Shown one piece after another: positions 44,320 through 52,411 of a DNA stretch of 64,000 bases. Under the pieces are notes generated by a model that was given only the letters and a program-made list of their open reading frames with translations, did no database searches and had not been told where the DNA came from. Numbering within the stretch: the stretch's first letter is position 1; each line of letters begins with the position of its first letter. Origin of the DNA: a bacterium. Lineage in GTDB: Bacteria > SAR324 > XYD2-FULL-50-16. Both the position numbers and the translations under genes were made by a program. The stretch is from NCBI GenBank assembly GCA_018829445.1, contig JAHJTV010000006.1, forward strand, positions 1 to 64,000, in the 5' to 3' direction.

Positions 44320-46371
44320 TCAGATCCAATTCCAGTATCCCAAGAATACCCAAATCCAGAGAACTGCCAGGCTCAGGATAAAAACCATAAATCCATGGAT
44401 GAAAAAATCCCTCAGGGTTATTAACTGTTCCCCTGTTTCCGGATCTTTGGCCAAACTGTAAACAATCGCATTATTGGGTGTCCCAATAATCAACATATGG
44501 GCGAATGAAGAGGAAAATGCCGTTGCCAATCCTACCAGTATAGGAGAAGTCCCTGAAAGAGTGGCCATAGGGATGGTTATAGGACCCACGGCTGCAACAG
44601 TAGCCCCGTCACTCATAAAGTTGGTAAGAATTCCGGTTGCAAAGCTGGTAGAAACTAAAAGACCGGTTCCACTTTTAAAGATATCAGGCAGGACAGATAT
44701 AAAACTGTTGGCTAACCACAATGCTCCACCTGATGCGGCAAGACCATATCCCATGGCGCTGGCCGCTGCATATAAAGCAACAATATCCCAATGAATGCTA
44801 TTGATATCCTTCCAGCGAAGAACGCCAAGTATATTCAAAAGTACCAGACATAAGATGATGGGGCCTCCCATTCCAAACCTGCTCGACAGGGTGGTCCATA
44901 ATACTATTACGAGCAGCAGCACGGCGGCAGCCTTATATTCATCAGGCGTCATTTTTCCGATCTTTTCCGCTTCCTTTTTAACTTCTTCGGCAATATTGAG
45001 AGATTGAACCTTGATTGATTTTTTAAATACCACCAGAAAATAGATGGCAATTACAATAGCCATAACCGGAACAAAAGGAAGTCCCATTTTCACCCATTCA
45101 CCAAAAGAAAAACTGATGCCGTAATCGGAAAAAATGCCAAGCATGACCGCATTACGTCCACCGGCTGCAGGCGAACCCGGACCGCCAACATTTGCACAAA
45201 AAGTCAGCATCAACAGGAGCATTACAGCCAGACTTTTGTCTTTTTTGATGCCGGCACTTTTGATAGCTCCCATATATACCAGCATCAATATTGGGGCAAT
45301 AAAGGCCACCAAAGCATGCTCCGAAAGAAAAGAAGCGGTTATTGCCAACAATGGTGCAAAAAAGAGTGCGAACTTACGGATGGAGGTACTTGTGCCCAAC
45401 AGCAGCAACCCAATTCGGCGATCAAGCCCGGTTTTTCCAATGGCGACAGCCATTGCCAGTACACCGAAAATAAAAACAACGGAATCCTTTGCATACGCTT
45501 TGGCCACTTGATCCGGCGGTAAAACGCCGAAAAAATACATGAGCGCCCCAACCAATAAAGCTGTCACGCCAATGGGAATGGCACCTGTTGCCCAAAAAAG
45601 GGCTGCGATCACGAGAACACCTATCATAACTTTTGCCCTGAAAGCCACCTTTTCAATATTAGACGCTCGATTTACAATCTCTTCGCTTTCGGTTTTGGAC
45701 GTTTTTATTAGTTGGGCTTTGGTTCCGTAGTAGTCGACAATGGTTTCACCAATCTTCATCTTGCGATAATCGGAGTAACCCGCAACGCTTTCCCCCATTT
45801 TCCCTGTTTTCTGGCTGGTTAAAAAAGCTTCAAGCTGCCGGGGAACAGGCATAAATGCTATAAGAACAAACAGAAGAATTCCAAGCAGGATAATACCGGG
45901 ACGAGCATTTGGCACGCCGATCATCCATTCCTTAATACTGTTTCTTTTGATTTCAGGAATCTCATGCCTGGCTAATGCACGTTTCCTTTCGTCAGCGGCC
46001 TCATTGATAACAGAGATCATGGTTTCGAGATCGCATGGCTTTTCAACATAAGCAAAGACATCATGTTTGCCTGTGAGCCTTGCCGACTCTATACTGCCAT
46101 GCCCCGTATGCATAATTACCTGAACCTCGGGACGGATTTTTTTCAACTCCTGCAGGGTCTGTATTCCATCCATTCCCGGCATTTTCTGATCAAGAATAAC
46201 AACTTCAGGATTAAAGTGGCGGACAATTTTTATGGCATCCTCCCCATTATCCACATCCTTGATAGAAAATCCCCGATGAATGAGTTGCTGTGCCAGAGCC
46301 TGACGAAATCGATCCTCATCATCAATCAACACTATCTTTGGCTTATATTCCGAGGCTAAAATTTTTTCCAT
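44320..46371 (-). CDS. Response-regulator receiver domain fused to an SLC13/DASS transporter
   Basis: Residues 1-125 of this 683-residue protein are a receiver (IVLIDDEDRFRQALAQQL, Asp61 in VVILDQKMPGMDG, VEKPCDLETMI). A linker and a first membrane segment near 152-170 lead into a full SLC13/DASS carrier of about 11-12 segments. Carrier blocks include ATGAIPIGVTALLVGALMYF, GGPGSPAAGGRNAVML and LIIGTPNNAIVYSLAK. The receiver appears complete, so phosphorylation could control transport directly. It follows a CBS-ACT gene by 32 bases and has a GGGAG site. One continuous frame excludes a simple assembly join. Confidence 0.9.
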   Translation of the reverse strand: MEKILASEYKPKIVLIDDEDRFRQALAQQLIHRGFSIKDVDNGEDAIKIVRHFNPEVVILDQKMPGMDGIQTLQELKKIRPEVQVIMHTGHGSIESARLTGKHDVFAYVEKPCDLETMISVINEAADERKRALARHEIPEIKRNSIKEWMIGVPNARPGIILLGILLFVLIAFMPVPRQLEAFLTSQKTGKMGESVAGYSDYRKMKIGETIVDYYGTKAQLIKTSKTESEEIVNRASNIEKVAFRAKVMIGVLVIAALFWATGAIPIGVTALLVGALMYFFGVLPPDQVAKAYAKDSVVFIFGVLAMAVAIGKTGLDRRIGLLLLGTSTSIRKFALFFAPLLAITASFLSEHALVAFIAPILMLVYMGAIKSAGIKKDKSLAVMLLLMLTFCANVGGPGSPAAGGRNAVMLGIFSDYGISFSFGEWVKMGLPFVPVMAIVIAIYFLVVFKKSIKVQSLNIAEEVKKEAEKIGKMTPDEYKAAAVLLLVIVLWTTLSSRFGMGGPIILCLVLLNILGVLRWKDINSIHWDIVALYAAASAMGYGLAASGGALWLANSFISVLPDIFKSGTGLLVSTSFATGILTNFMSDGATVAAVGPITIPMATLSGTSPILVGLATAFSSSFAHMLIIGTPNNAIVYSLAKDPETGEQLITLRDFFIHGFMVFILSLAVLWIWVFLGYWNWI

Positions 46372-46403
46372 ATCTGAACTCCCTATTATTTAGCGTGATC
46401 CAT

Positions 46404-47081
46404 CTAAAAAAGCTCCCTTGTTTGTCCAAAGGGATCAATGATGTAGTGTAATTTTGTTTTCTTCAATATTTTTGACCTGATTTGAATCAGGTTGCTGCGA
46501 TCGATGTTGTAAACTCTGATATAGACGTTTCTGTGACCGATTGAAGCTCGTTCATACGATGCAAGAATGCTGGCGATACGACCATCGTGCAAACGAATAA
46601 TATCAGTAATCTCTTTGATGGACCCCGGGCGGTCTTCTACCTGAAAACCGATGTCGATTCCCTTTTTATCCATGCTGGTCAAAGAGGTTAAAGCATTAAA
46701 AATATCAGTTTTTGTAATAATACCGACCATCTCCCCCTTTTCATCAACAACAGGAACTCCCAAGATTCTGTGTTTCAGAAAGATATTGATCGTTTCACTA
46801 ATGGTGTTAAGCAATGAGACAGTCTTCACATTTTTTGTCATAACCTCACTCACCAAGAGGGAGGAGGTTGATTTGAGAAACCTGTTAATTGAAAAGGTAT
46901 TGGAAGCCGAGATTATAGCTCTCTTAATGTCTCCACCGGTCACAATGCCTGTTAGGCTGCCCTGGTGCAACACGGGTAATGAATGAATGTTATAAGCCAG
47001 CAGCATTTTCTCAGCGGTTTTAACCGATTCATCCGTTTCTGTTGTTATAACGTTTTTGCTCATCCATTCTTTCACCAGCAT
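46404..47081 (-). CDS. CBS-CBS-ACT domain protein, paralogue of the one at 18699-19376
   Basis: This 225-residue protein has the same length and domain order as its paralogue: CBS (WMSKNVITTETDESVKTAEK), CBS (VMTKNVKTVSLLNTISET) and ACT (VEDRPGSIKEITDIIRLHDGRIASI). Shared blocks such as RNVYIRV show recent common ancestry. It lies 42 bases after a Cache kinase and directly before the receiver-DASS fusion, so it may be a nucleotide/metabolite sensor tied to transport control. Confidence 0.88.
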   Translation of the reverse strand: MLVKEWMSKNVITTETDESVKTAEKMLLAYNIHSLPVLHQGSLTGIVTGGDIKRAIISASNTFSINRFLKSTSSLLVSEVMTKNVKTVSLLNTISETINIFLKHRILGVPVVDEKGEMVGIITKTDIFNALTSLTSMDKKGIDIGFQVEDRPGSIKEITDIIRLHDGRIASILASYERASIGHRNVYIRVYNIDRSNLIQIRSKILKKTKLHYIIDPFGQTRELF

Positions 47082-47123
47082 GAATACCTCAAATTTATTT
47101 TGGAAAATGTTTTCATGATTTTT

Positions 47124-48896
47124 TTAAGCCCTGTTTGCATTTTCTGGAATTCGAATCGGCAACGACACCATAAAAGAGCTCCCTTCACCCTCCATACTCT
47201 GGACATCAATGGTTCCGCCCATGGATTCAATGATATTCAAAGATATTCCGAGACCCAGACCGGTACCCTTTCCCACCTCCTTTGTTGTATAAAAAGGATT
47301 AAATATCTGCTTAAGCTGATCGATGGACATCCCTTTTCCGGTATCAGTGATGATAATTTTAACCGTTTCATCCTCAAATTTTGTAGTGATGGTGATGGTA
47401 CCAGGTCCTTCAATAGCATCACCGGCATTATTAACCAGATTCAGAAATACCTGACTGATTTGATCCGGGTCGATCAGAATTTTAGGAATATCAAGGTCAT
47501 ATTTTCGCACAAAATTAATATCAACCACCTTGAATTCACGTTCAATCAGTCCGTTAATCACATCATTCAGAATGTGATTGATATCGCTGTAAATCAGACG
47601 AGGTTCATTCTTTCTTCCGAATTCCAGCAGTTTGCTGGTGATCCCCTTAGCCCTCAGAACAGCTGAGTTGAGCACATCAAGTTCCGCGCGGATATCATCG
47701 GCAGTCCATTCAAGCTTAAATTCGGGATTAAAAAAATCCCTGATAACCCCACTGGTTGCCAGGATGATGGCAAGGGGATTATTAATCTCATGGGCAATCC
47801 CCGCCGACATTTCGCCTATCGATGCCAGCTTGGTGGCATGTACAAGCTGCAGCCGCATCTCATCTTTCTTTTCCGAGGCGTCCTGGGCATAACTGATAAG
47901 CCTGTTTGTTGTTATAAAGATCACTCCCGCAAAAACGATCAGAACAATGACCAGTACAAACGTTATAATCCTCCTGGTAGTATGCATCTTCGCGTAAGCT
48001 ATACCCAGGGGTTGTCTGACCAGCAAAACCCAATTTGCTTCTTCCAACCAGGAATGAGCGATCAGTATGGAGTCCCCATTATTCTTGACCTCTTTAACAT
48101 CCGAAGGTTCTGCTATATCAGGTGTATACATGCTTTTTTGAAATGGTTTTCCAATATTTGGCCCCACAACCTGATAGATCCCCTGGGCATTAATAAGCAC
48201 CGATTCGACTCCCTGTGCTCGGTTAATGGTCTGTAGAAACCGGTAAAACTGGTCAGGGTCAAGAGTTGACCGAATAACAAATGGCTGTTGATTGATCACC
48301 TGTTTGACAGCAATTGTAAAATGGGGATTGTTTCTAAACCCAAGATAAATATCAGTGATGTGATATTCTTTTTTCCCTTCCATTAAGGCTTTAAACCAGC
48401 TTTCGTTGCTGTAATCCTTGTCTTGAAGACTGGAATAGGGGCCTGCGTAACCAAATTGTATTCCTTTTACGTTTAGGAATCCGAGATCAACAAAGGTATT
48501 GTTGGCCTGTTTCAAGTTCATTAACAGGTACTTCATTTCCGAGTTGTCAAGGGTTGGCTTGAAATCCGGATTGTGGAACAGACTGAAGAGGTTAATCACT
48601 CTCTCCTGCAGGAAAAGATCAACTGTGTTTCTCTGGCTTTCGGACAACGACACCAGATGAAGTTTTCCGGTTTCATTGAGGACGTTATTGAACTGATAAT
48701 TAAAAAATATTGTCAGTGCGCCATAGGGAAATGTAAAAGCGATTAAGAGGGCGATAGAAAGCTTATATCGAAGCCGTTTAAAAAACTGGTCGATGCTTTC
48801 CTTGTTTTCATACTTATCAATATACTGCACAGGGTGCGAGTTTTTTGAGCCTATCTGATCGTTCATACTCCCGTTTATCCTGTTAAATACGTTCAC
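47124..48896 (-). CDS. Membrane sensor histidine kinase with periplasmic Cache domain
   Basis: This 590-residue protein starts at a GTG overlapping the preceding receiver gene; an ATG at 48866 is the alternative. TM1 lies near 48-70, the Cache sensor at about 75-310 (DKDYSNESWFKALMEGKKEYHITDIYLGFRNNPHFTIAV), and TM2 near 315-337. These are followed by HisKA (SAGIAHEINNPLAIIL) and HATPase_c (LNLVNNAGDAIEG, DTGKGMSIDQL, GTGLGLGISLNI). It resembles the kinase at 37619-39307. It pairs with the receiver gene just upstream and heads a signalling/transport operon behind a sigma-54-like promoter. Confidence 0.9.
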   Translation of the reverse strand: MNVFNRINGSMNDQIGSKNSHPVQYIDKYENKESIDQFFKRLRYKLSIALLIAFTFPYGALTIFFNYQFNNVLNETGKLHLVSLSESQRNTVDLFLQERVINLFSLFHNPDFKPTLDNSEMKYLLMNLKQANNTFVDLGFLNVKGIQFGYAGPYSSLQDKDYSNESWFKALMEGKKEYHITDIYLGFRNNPHFTIAVKQVINQQPFVIRSTLDPDQFYRFLQTINRAQGVESVLINAQGIYQVVGPNIGKPFQKSMYTPDIAEPSDVKEVKNNGDSILIAHSWLEEANWVLLVRQPLGIAYAKMHTTRRIITFVLVIVLIVFAGVIFITTNRLISYAQDASEKKDEMRLQLVHATKLASIGEMSAGIAHEINNPLAIILATSGVIRDFFNPEFKLEWTADDIRAELDVLNSAVLRAKGITSKLLEFGRKNEPRLIYSDINHILNDVINGLIEREFKVVDINFVRKYDLDIPKILIDPDQISQVFLNLVNNAGDAIEGPGTITITTKFEDETVKIIITDTGKGMSIDQLKQIFNPFYTTKEVGKGTGLGLGISLNIIESMGGTIDVQSMEGEGSSFMVSLPIRIPENANRA

Positions 48897-49269
48897 TTTT
48901 TATAACCTTGCCCTTATATGCCAGATCGATTTTTTCAACGAGTTCATCAATATCAACCGGCTTAATAACATAATCGTTGATCCCGTTTTTAAGCCCATCA
49001 ATGGCCAAATCAAGTTTGGCATGTCCCGTATGCATGATCACCTGTACCGATGGATCAATTTTCTTGATCTCCTGAAAAGTCTCTATGCCATCTTTTCCTG
49101 GCATTAGCACATCAAGGATAATCACATCAAAACTGCTTTTCTCAACTGCCTTAATTGCTTCATCCCCATTATAAACGGCAGTAACATCATAGTTCCTGAC
49201 TACCAGTTGCTTGAATAATGAACTGATATAATCCTTTTCATCATCCACCAGTAACACCCTGATCTTCAT
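48883..49269 (-). CDS. Single-domain response regulator
   Basis: This 128-residue receiver has VLLVDDEKDYISSLFKQL, phospho-acceptor DVIILDVLMPGKDG and lysine motif YVIKPVDIDELV. No output domain is present. A GGGGAG ribosome site precedes the ATG. It is the first gene of the operon extending to 41613, and its 3' end overlaps the kinase gene, which supports a cognate pair. Confidence 0.9.
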   Translation of the reverse strand: MKIRVLLVDDEKDYISSLFKQLVVRNYDVTAVYNGDEAIKAVEKSSFDVIILDVLMPGKDGIETFQEIKKIDPSVQVIMHTGHAKLDLAIDGLKNGINDYVIKPVDIDELVEKIDLAYKGKVIKSERI

Positions 49270-49519
49270 TATTTCTCCCCATTCAATTATATTATTGGTT
49301 TATGCAGCTCAACGATTCTCTTTTGAAGATTGAAGTACTCCCCACCTGCCTCTGACGAATTTACAACTGTTTAATAAGCCCGACAATGGTCAGCAGAACA
49401 GGCAAAAAGTGCGATGCAATCCTGGCACTGTCACGATCTGTTTTTTATTTTTCTGCTATTGGCAAGAGGTTTTCTCACAAGAGCACCCGCGAAATTAGTC
49501 TTAATTGTGAGAGATAGAC

Positions 49520-49535
49520 GGCAATTATGATGCCA
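49520..49535 (-). promoter_or_regulatory. Putative sigma-54 promoter of the signalling/DASS operon
   Basis: The minus strand reads TGGCATCATAATTGCC, with a full TGGCA -24 box, TTGC -12 box and GG-N10-GC spacing. The predicted leader is about 240 bases. Element F lies about 100-120 bp upstream. Confidence 0.65.
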
Positions 49536-49631
49536 AGGAGAAAACAAGGGGAAACTAACGTCAAAATTCTGAATTAATAGAATTTTATAATTGGACTGAA
49601 ATTTTTATGTCAATTTGGAGTGATAAGGAGG

Positions 49632-49657
49632 TGTCAGTGTTTTTTACACTCTGTAAA
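49632..49657 (+). promoter_or_regulatory. Putative enhancer element F
   Basis: It begins TGTCAGTGTTTTTTACAC and continues to the complementary half TGTAAA, so TTTACA-CTC-TGTAAA forms a palindrome at 49643-49657. Spacing to the promoter at 49520-49535 is typical of an enhancer site. Confidence 0.6.
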
Positions 49658-49810
49658 GGAAGGTCGATATCCCGGTCCCGGTTTATTGTCGGTTATCAGG
49701 TTGAGTATCGGGGAGTCATAACAACTCCCCGGAATTGACAACAGGGTGCCCTGCCGTTCTTGTGATTGCAGATGGAAAACCTTAAATCAATCGGATTCAT
49801 GATCGAAATA

Positions 49811-49830
49811 AAAAATGTCTCTGAAGAGAC
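49811..49830 (-). terminator. Rho-independent terminator after the iorB remnant
   Basis: On the minus strand GTCTC-TTCA-GAGAC is followed by ATTTTTT. The stem is short but the loop and T-run are classical. It lies about 20 bases after the stop of the truncated iorB frame and would end the FrhB-like transcript. Confidence 0.65.
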
Positions 49831-49848
49831 CGTCTCACAAAATGAATA

Positions 49849-50136
49849 TTAGCTGACCATGGTAATGCCCTGGTCGTAAGCCGTCAGGTTCAGGATCACA
49901 TTATTGGGTGTCATCGATTGGGAAATAACGGATTTAAACCCCTCACGGTTGAGAGGAAGCTGATCGGTTCCGGATAAAGCTCCCAGCAGCATGATGTTAC
50001 CAAAAATGGGATTGTTCATCCGGGTCATGGCTTCTTCCATGGCATTGATAAACCATGACTCACCGGAGAGATCAGTCACCCTTCGTTTGATATCCTCCAA
50101 GGTCGGGTTGCTCTGCTCTACGGCTTGTATAAAGCT
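49849..50136 (-). pseudogene. Truncated indolepyruvate oxidoreductase beta-type (2-oxoacid:ferredoxin oxidoreductase gamma) fragment
   Basis: About 95 codons are open from an in-frame stop at 50137-50139, with no proper start (a TTG at 50100 exists). The sequence includes NPIFGNIMLLGALSGTDQLP and ends in TAYDQGI, resembling the C-terminal half of IorB-type subunits, which are normally about 190-200 residues. The N-terminal half, and any iorA, are missing. It lies 22 bases after the FrhB-like gene on the same strand, so a deletion probably fused the two. Confidence 0.65.
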
Positions 50137-50158
50137 TTATATAAGGCAGATGATACTG

Positions 50159-51202
50159 TCATTTTGCCTCCTTTTGGGCTTTTTCCCCTGCCCGCTTTTT
50201 CTTGTTGCCAGCACCCAAGGTGAGGTGGTTAAGACTGGAGGACGGAAAATCGTCCAGTACCAGGTATCCTTCTTTCACAGCCTGATCGACCAGCTGCTCC
50301 CCTTTTTCTGTTCTGATAATCAGGGTGTTCCAGTCCGGCCTGCCCTCGAACGCCCCGACGGAAACATCAGCCCATTCAGCTGTCATGTCCGGACAGACAG
50401 AACAGCCATTGAGAATCAGGGAGCGAATCTCACTCAGTGGGATTTCAATGGTGGTTTCGTCAGTTTTGATGATAAACTTCTCAGCTGGCGGAGGGGGGAC
50501 ATCCATGCTGATAATGGTGTCAATGGCAACCTTTTCTGAGAGATAATTCAGAAACTTCCGCGTATCAAGAGACCAGGTGCAGAATAACCCAATGGCAAGT
50601 GAAACCGGGTCCTCAAAATCCTCCTTGGCCAGGGGATTGGTTCTCATCTGTGCCACACCTGTCAGCTGACAGGCAGTTCCAACGATACCCAGGTTACGGT
50701 GTCCATCCACGGAAGCCTGGTTTAGGCAGGAGACTGTCGGAGCAGCCATATATTTTGTTTGGGAACACAAAAAAACCTCTTCAGCGGTTGTCACCAGCCT
50801 CGGTTCAGGCACGATGCCATCGCTCCCGGTTAGTATCGCAGCTTCGATCAATCCGCTTTCCAGTGCCAGTTTCATCAGGGCAGAAACAGTACCGCCATTT
50901 TGAAATACGGCGGATCCCACCTTCTCACCAGCTTTTGATGCATTAATGCGGCGATAAATACCCAGTGCGTTGCCATTATGGGGTTGACCAAAATAGGTTT
51001 GAGCCAGCAGGCTAAAATCGGTTTCAGTCTTGGGGCAATGCGCAAAGCAGCGTCCCTGTTCAAGATCACAATCAAATATCTTGGCAATCTTTCCCTTATA
51101 CACTTTGAAATACGGACACAGTGCCACACAGGCCCCACATACGGTACACAAGTCTTGGTTAAGAACCTGCTCCACCAGTTCCTTTGATCCTGCATTTTGC
51201 AT
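50159..51202 (-). CDS. FrhB-like (coenzyme F420 hydrogenase/dehydrogenase beta-subunit family) iron-sulfur protein
   Basis: This 347-residue protein has an N-terminal [4Fe-4S] motif CTVCGACVALCPYFKV and additional cysteines (CDLEQGRCFAHCPKTE). The FrhB N- and C-terminal domains follow, with GIVGTACQLTGVAQMR, LFCTWSLDTRKFLNYL and NGCSVCPDMTAEWADVSVG. In Desulfobacterota such proteins act as flavin/iron-sulfur electron adaptors beside Hdr, Ior or dehydrogenase genes and need not use F420. The C-terminal ~20 residues are a charged Lys-rich tail. AGGAGG precedes the ATG. Its probable Ior partner downstream is truncated. Confidence 0.85.
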   Translation of the reverse strand: MQNAGSKELVEQVLNQDLCTVCGACVALCPYFKVYKGKIAKIFDCDLEQGRCFAHCPKTETDFSLLAQTYFGQPHNGNALGIYRRINASKAGEKVGSAVFQNGGTVSALMKLALESGLIEAAILTGSDGIVPEPRLVTTAEEVFLCSQTKYMAAPTVSCLNQASVDGHRNLGIVGTACQLTGVAQMRTNPLAKEDFEDPVSLAIGLFCTWSLDTRKFLNYLSEKVAIDTIISMDVPPPPAEKFIIKTDETTIEIPLSEIRSLILNGCSVCPDMTAEWADVSVGAFEGRPDWNTLIIRTEKGEQLVDQAVKEGYLVLDDFPSSSLNHLTLGAGNKKKRAGEKAQKEAK

Positions 51203-51229
51203 TTAAATACCTCCTGAGATTTTCAATCC

Positions 51230-51275
51230 TTTAGCTGTTAGCAATTAGCGGTTTGCGGATAGCGATTAGCTTATT
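51230..51275. repeat. Degenerate TTAGC microrepeat
   Basis: Four to five imperfect units related to GTTAGCAATTAGCGG follow one another, all variants of a seven- to eight-base TTAGC/ATAGCGA word. This looks like slippage-derived sequence beside the mobile-element-like repeat. Confidence 0.4.
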
Positions 51276-51292
51276 AGATAAAACAAATATCT

Positions 51293-51489
51293 GAGTTCAC
51301 TCCGAAAAGTATTCAAATATTCAAAATGGTAACTAAACATTGAATATCTGATTTTTGCAATAAAATTTTCGAAGGCTGTCATCCCGGACTTGATCCGGGT
51401 TCCAGGCGGTTTGACCTAAATGCACATTATCCTGGATTCCGGCTCGAAGGCCGGAATGACAAGAAAAAATGACTTTTCGGAGCGGACTC
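51293..51489. repeat. MITE-like element with internal REP-type hairpins
   Basis: An 18-base terminal inverted repeat pair (GAGTTCACTCCGAAAAGT at 51293-51310 and its near-complement at 51472-51489, two mismatches) bounds about 197 bases. Inside, a second inverted pair runs from TGTCATCCCGG (51377) to GGAATGACA (51462), each side with its own small hairpin. No coding frame is present. The structure is that of a non-autonomous miniature element; this is the only copy I see in the window. Confidence 0.65.
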
Positions 51490-51502
51490 ATATCTGGTTT
51501 AT

Positions 51503-52288
51503 TCAATCCGGTTTAATATGAAACGGTAATGTCTCGGGTCGGTAACCCATTCGCCTTGATACTTCAATGCCGGTACGGATCAATTGTGACGCGAGATCGG
51601 GATGCAGTTTTTCCAATAGGATATCGGGTGTTCCGGACAAACTAATGGCTCCAACAGCCTTTCCGCTAAGATCATATACGGGAACAGCAACACTACCCAT
51701 TCCCGATAAAAATTCTCCCTTCTCTGTTGCATACCCGCATTCCTTTATTTCTTTAAGGCTTTGTATCAGCTGTTCCCGGTCCGTAATCGTCTCCTGAGTA
51801 AAACAAAACAGGGGGGTCTGCTGTAGATACTCATCCATTTCGGTTTCGGTGAGCGTGGAAAGTACGGCTTTGCCAATCCCGGTGCAATAAGCAGGTACCC
51901 GTGGACCAATCTGCTGGAATTGGGGAAATTCAACAGCAGGAAACAGATTCAGGGTGATGAGCATGGTGTTGTTATTCCAGATCGCTATCCTGGCATTTTG
52001 CTGGGTGTTCAAAGCAAGTCGTTGGACCAGCTCCGATGCGATCTGGTTGATTTTTAAATTTCCGGCCAAAAGAGCACCCAGTTCTACAACCTTCAACCCA
52101 ATGGAATATTTGCGAGTCTCCGCATCCTGATTGAGCAAGCCTTCCTGATGAAGTGTCTGCACTAACCCGTGAACCGTTGGTTTTGGCAGCTGCATCATTC
52201 GGCTTATTTCTGCAATTCCAAGGGCTGGTTGCGAAAATGAAAACAGCGAAAGAATATCTATCGCTCGTTTTACTGATTGAATTGTCAT
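51503..52288 (-). CDS. IclR-family transcriptional regulator
   Basis: This 261-residue protein has an N-terminal winged helix (RAIDILSLFSFSQPALGIAEISRMMQ) and a C-terminal effector-binding IclR domain (VPAYCTGIGKAVLSTLTE, GAISLSGTPDIL). IclR proteins usually bind small carboxylic or aromatic metabolites and control catabolic genes nearby. Its target is unclear: the neighbours are a GDPD lipoprotein and the FrhB-like gene. A MITE-like element ends 14 bases from its stop codon. Confidence 0.9.
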   Translation of the reverse strand: MTIQSVKRAIDILSLFSFSQPALGIAEISRMMQLPKPTVHGLVQTLHQEGLLNQDAETRKYSIGLKVVELGALLAGNLKINQIASELVQRLALNTQQNARIAIWNNNTMLITLNLFPAVEFPQFQQIGPRVPAYCTGIGKAVLSTLTETEMDEYLQQTPLFCFTQETITDREQLIQSLKEIKECGYATEKGEFLSGMGSVAVPVYDLSGKAVGAISLSGTPDILLEKLHPDLASQLIRTGIEVSRRMGYRPETLPFHIKPD

Positions 52289-52411
52289 GGTCAGATAAAA
52301 ATGGCTGGTTACTGTTCGACATTATCGAATGATGTTCGGCAATGCTATCTTTTTTAATCAGATCAATATAATCTGTCAAGATATTCTTGGGGAGTGTGCG
52401 TAAACGAGCGG

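Larger units (their letters stand above)
49270..49848. other. Intergenic region with sigma-54-type sites and hairpins
   Basis: No gene is supported. It contains a leftward -24/-12 site (49520-49535), enhancer element F (49632-49657), an eight-base stem hairpin (CGGGGAGT/ACTCCCCG, 49709-49731) and a terminator-like hairpin at its right end (49811-49830). Confidence 0.55.
51203..51502. other. Repeat-rich intergenic region
   Basis: There is no gene here. It holds a short array of degenerate TTAGC-containing units (about 51230-51275) and a MITE-like element with terminal inverted repeats (51293-51489). No promoter for the FrhB-like gene was recognised. Confidence 0.5.
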
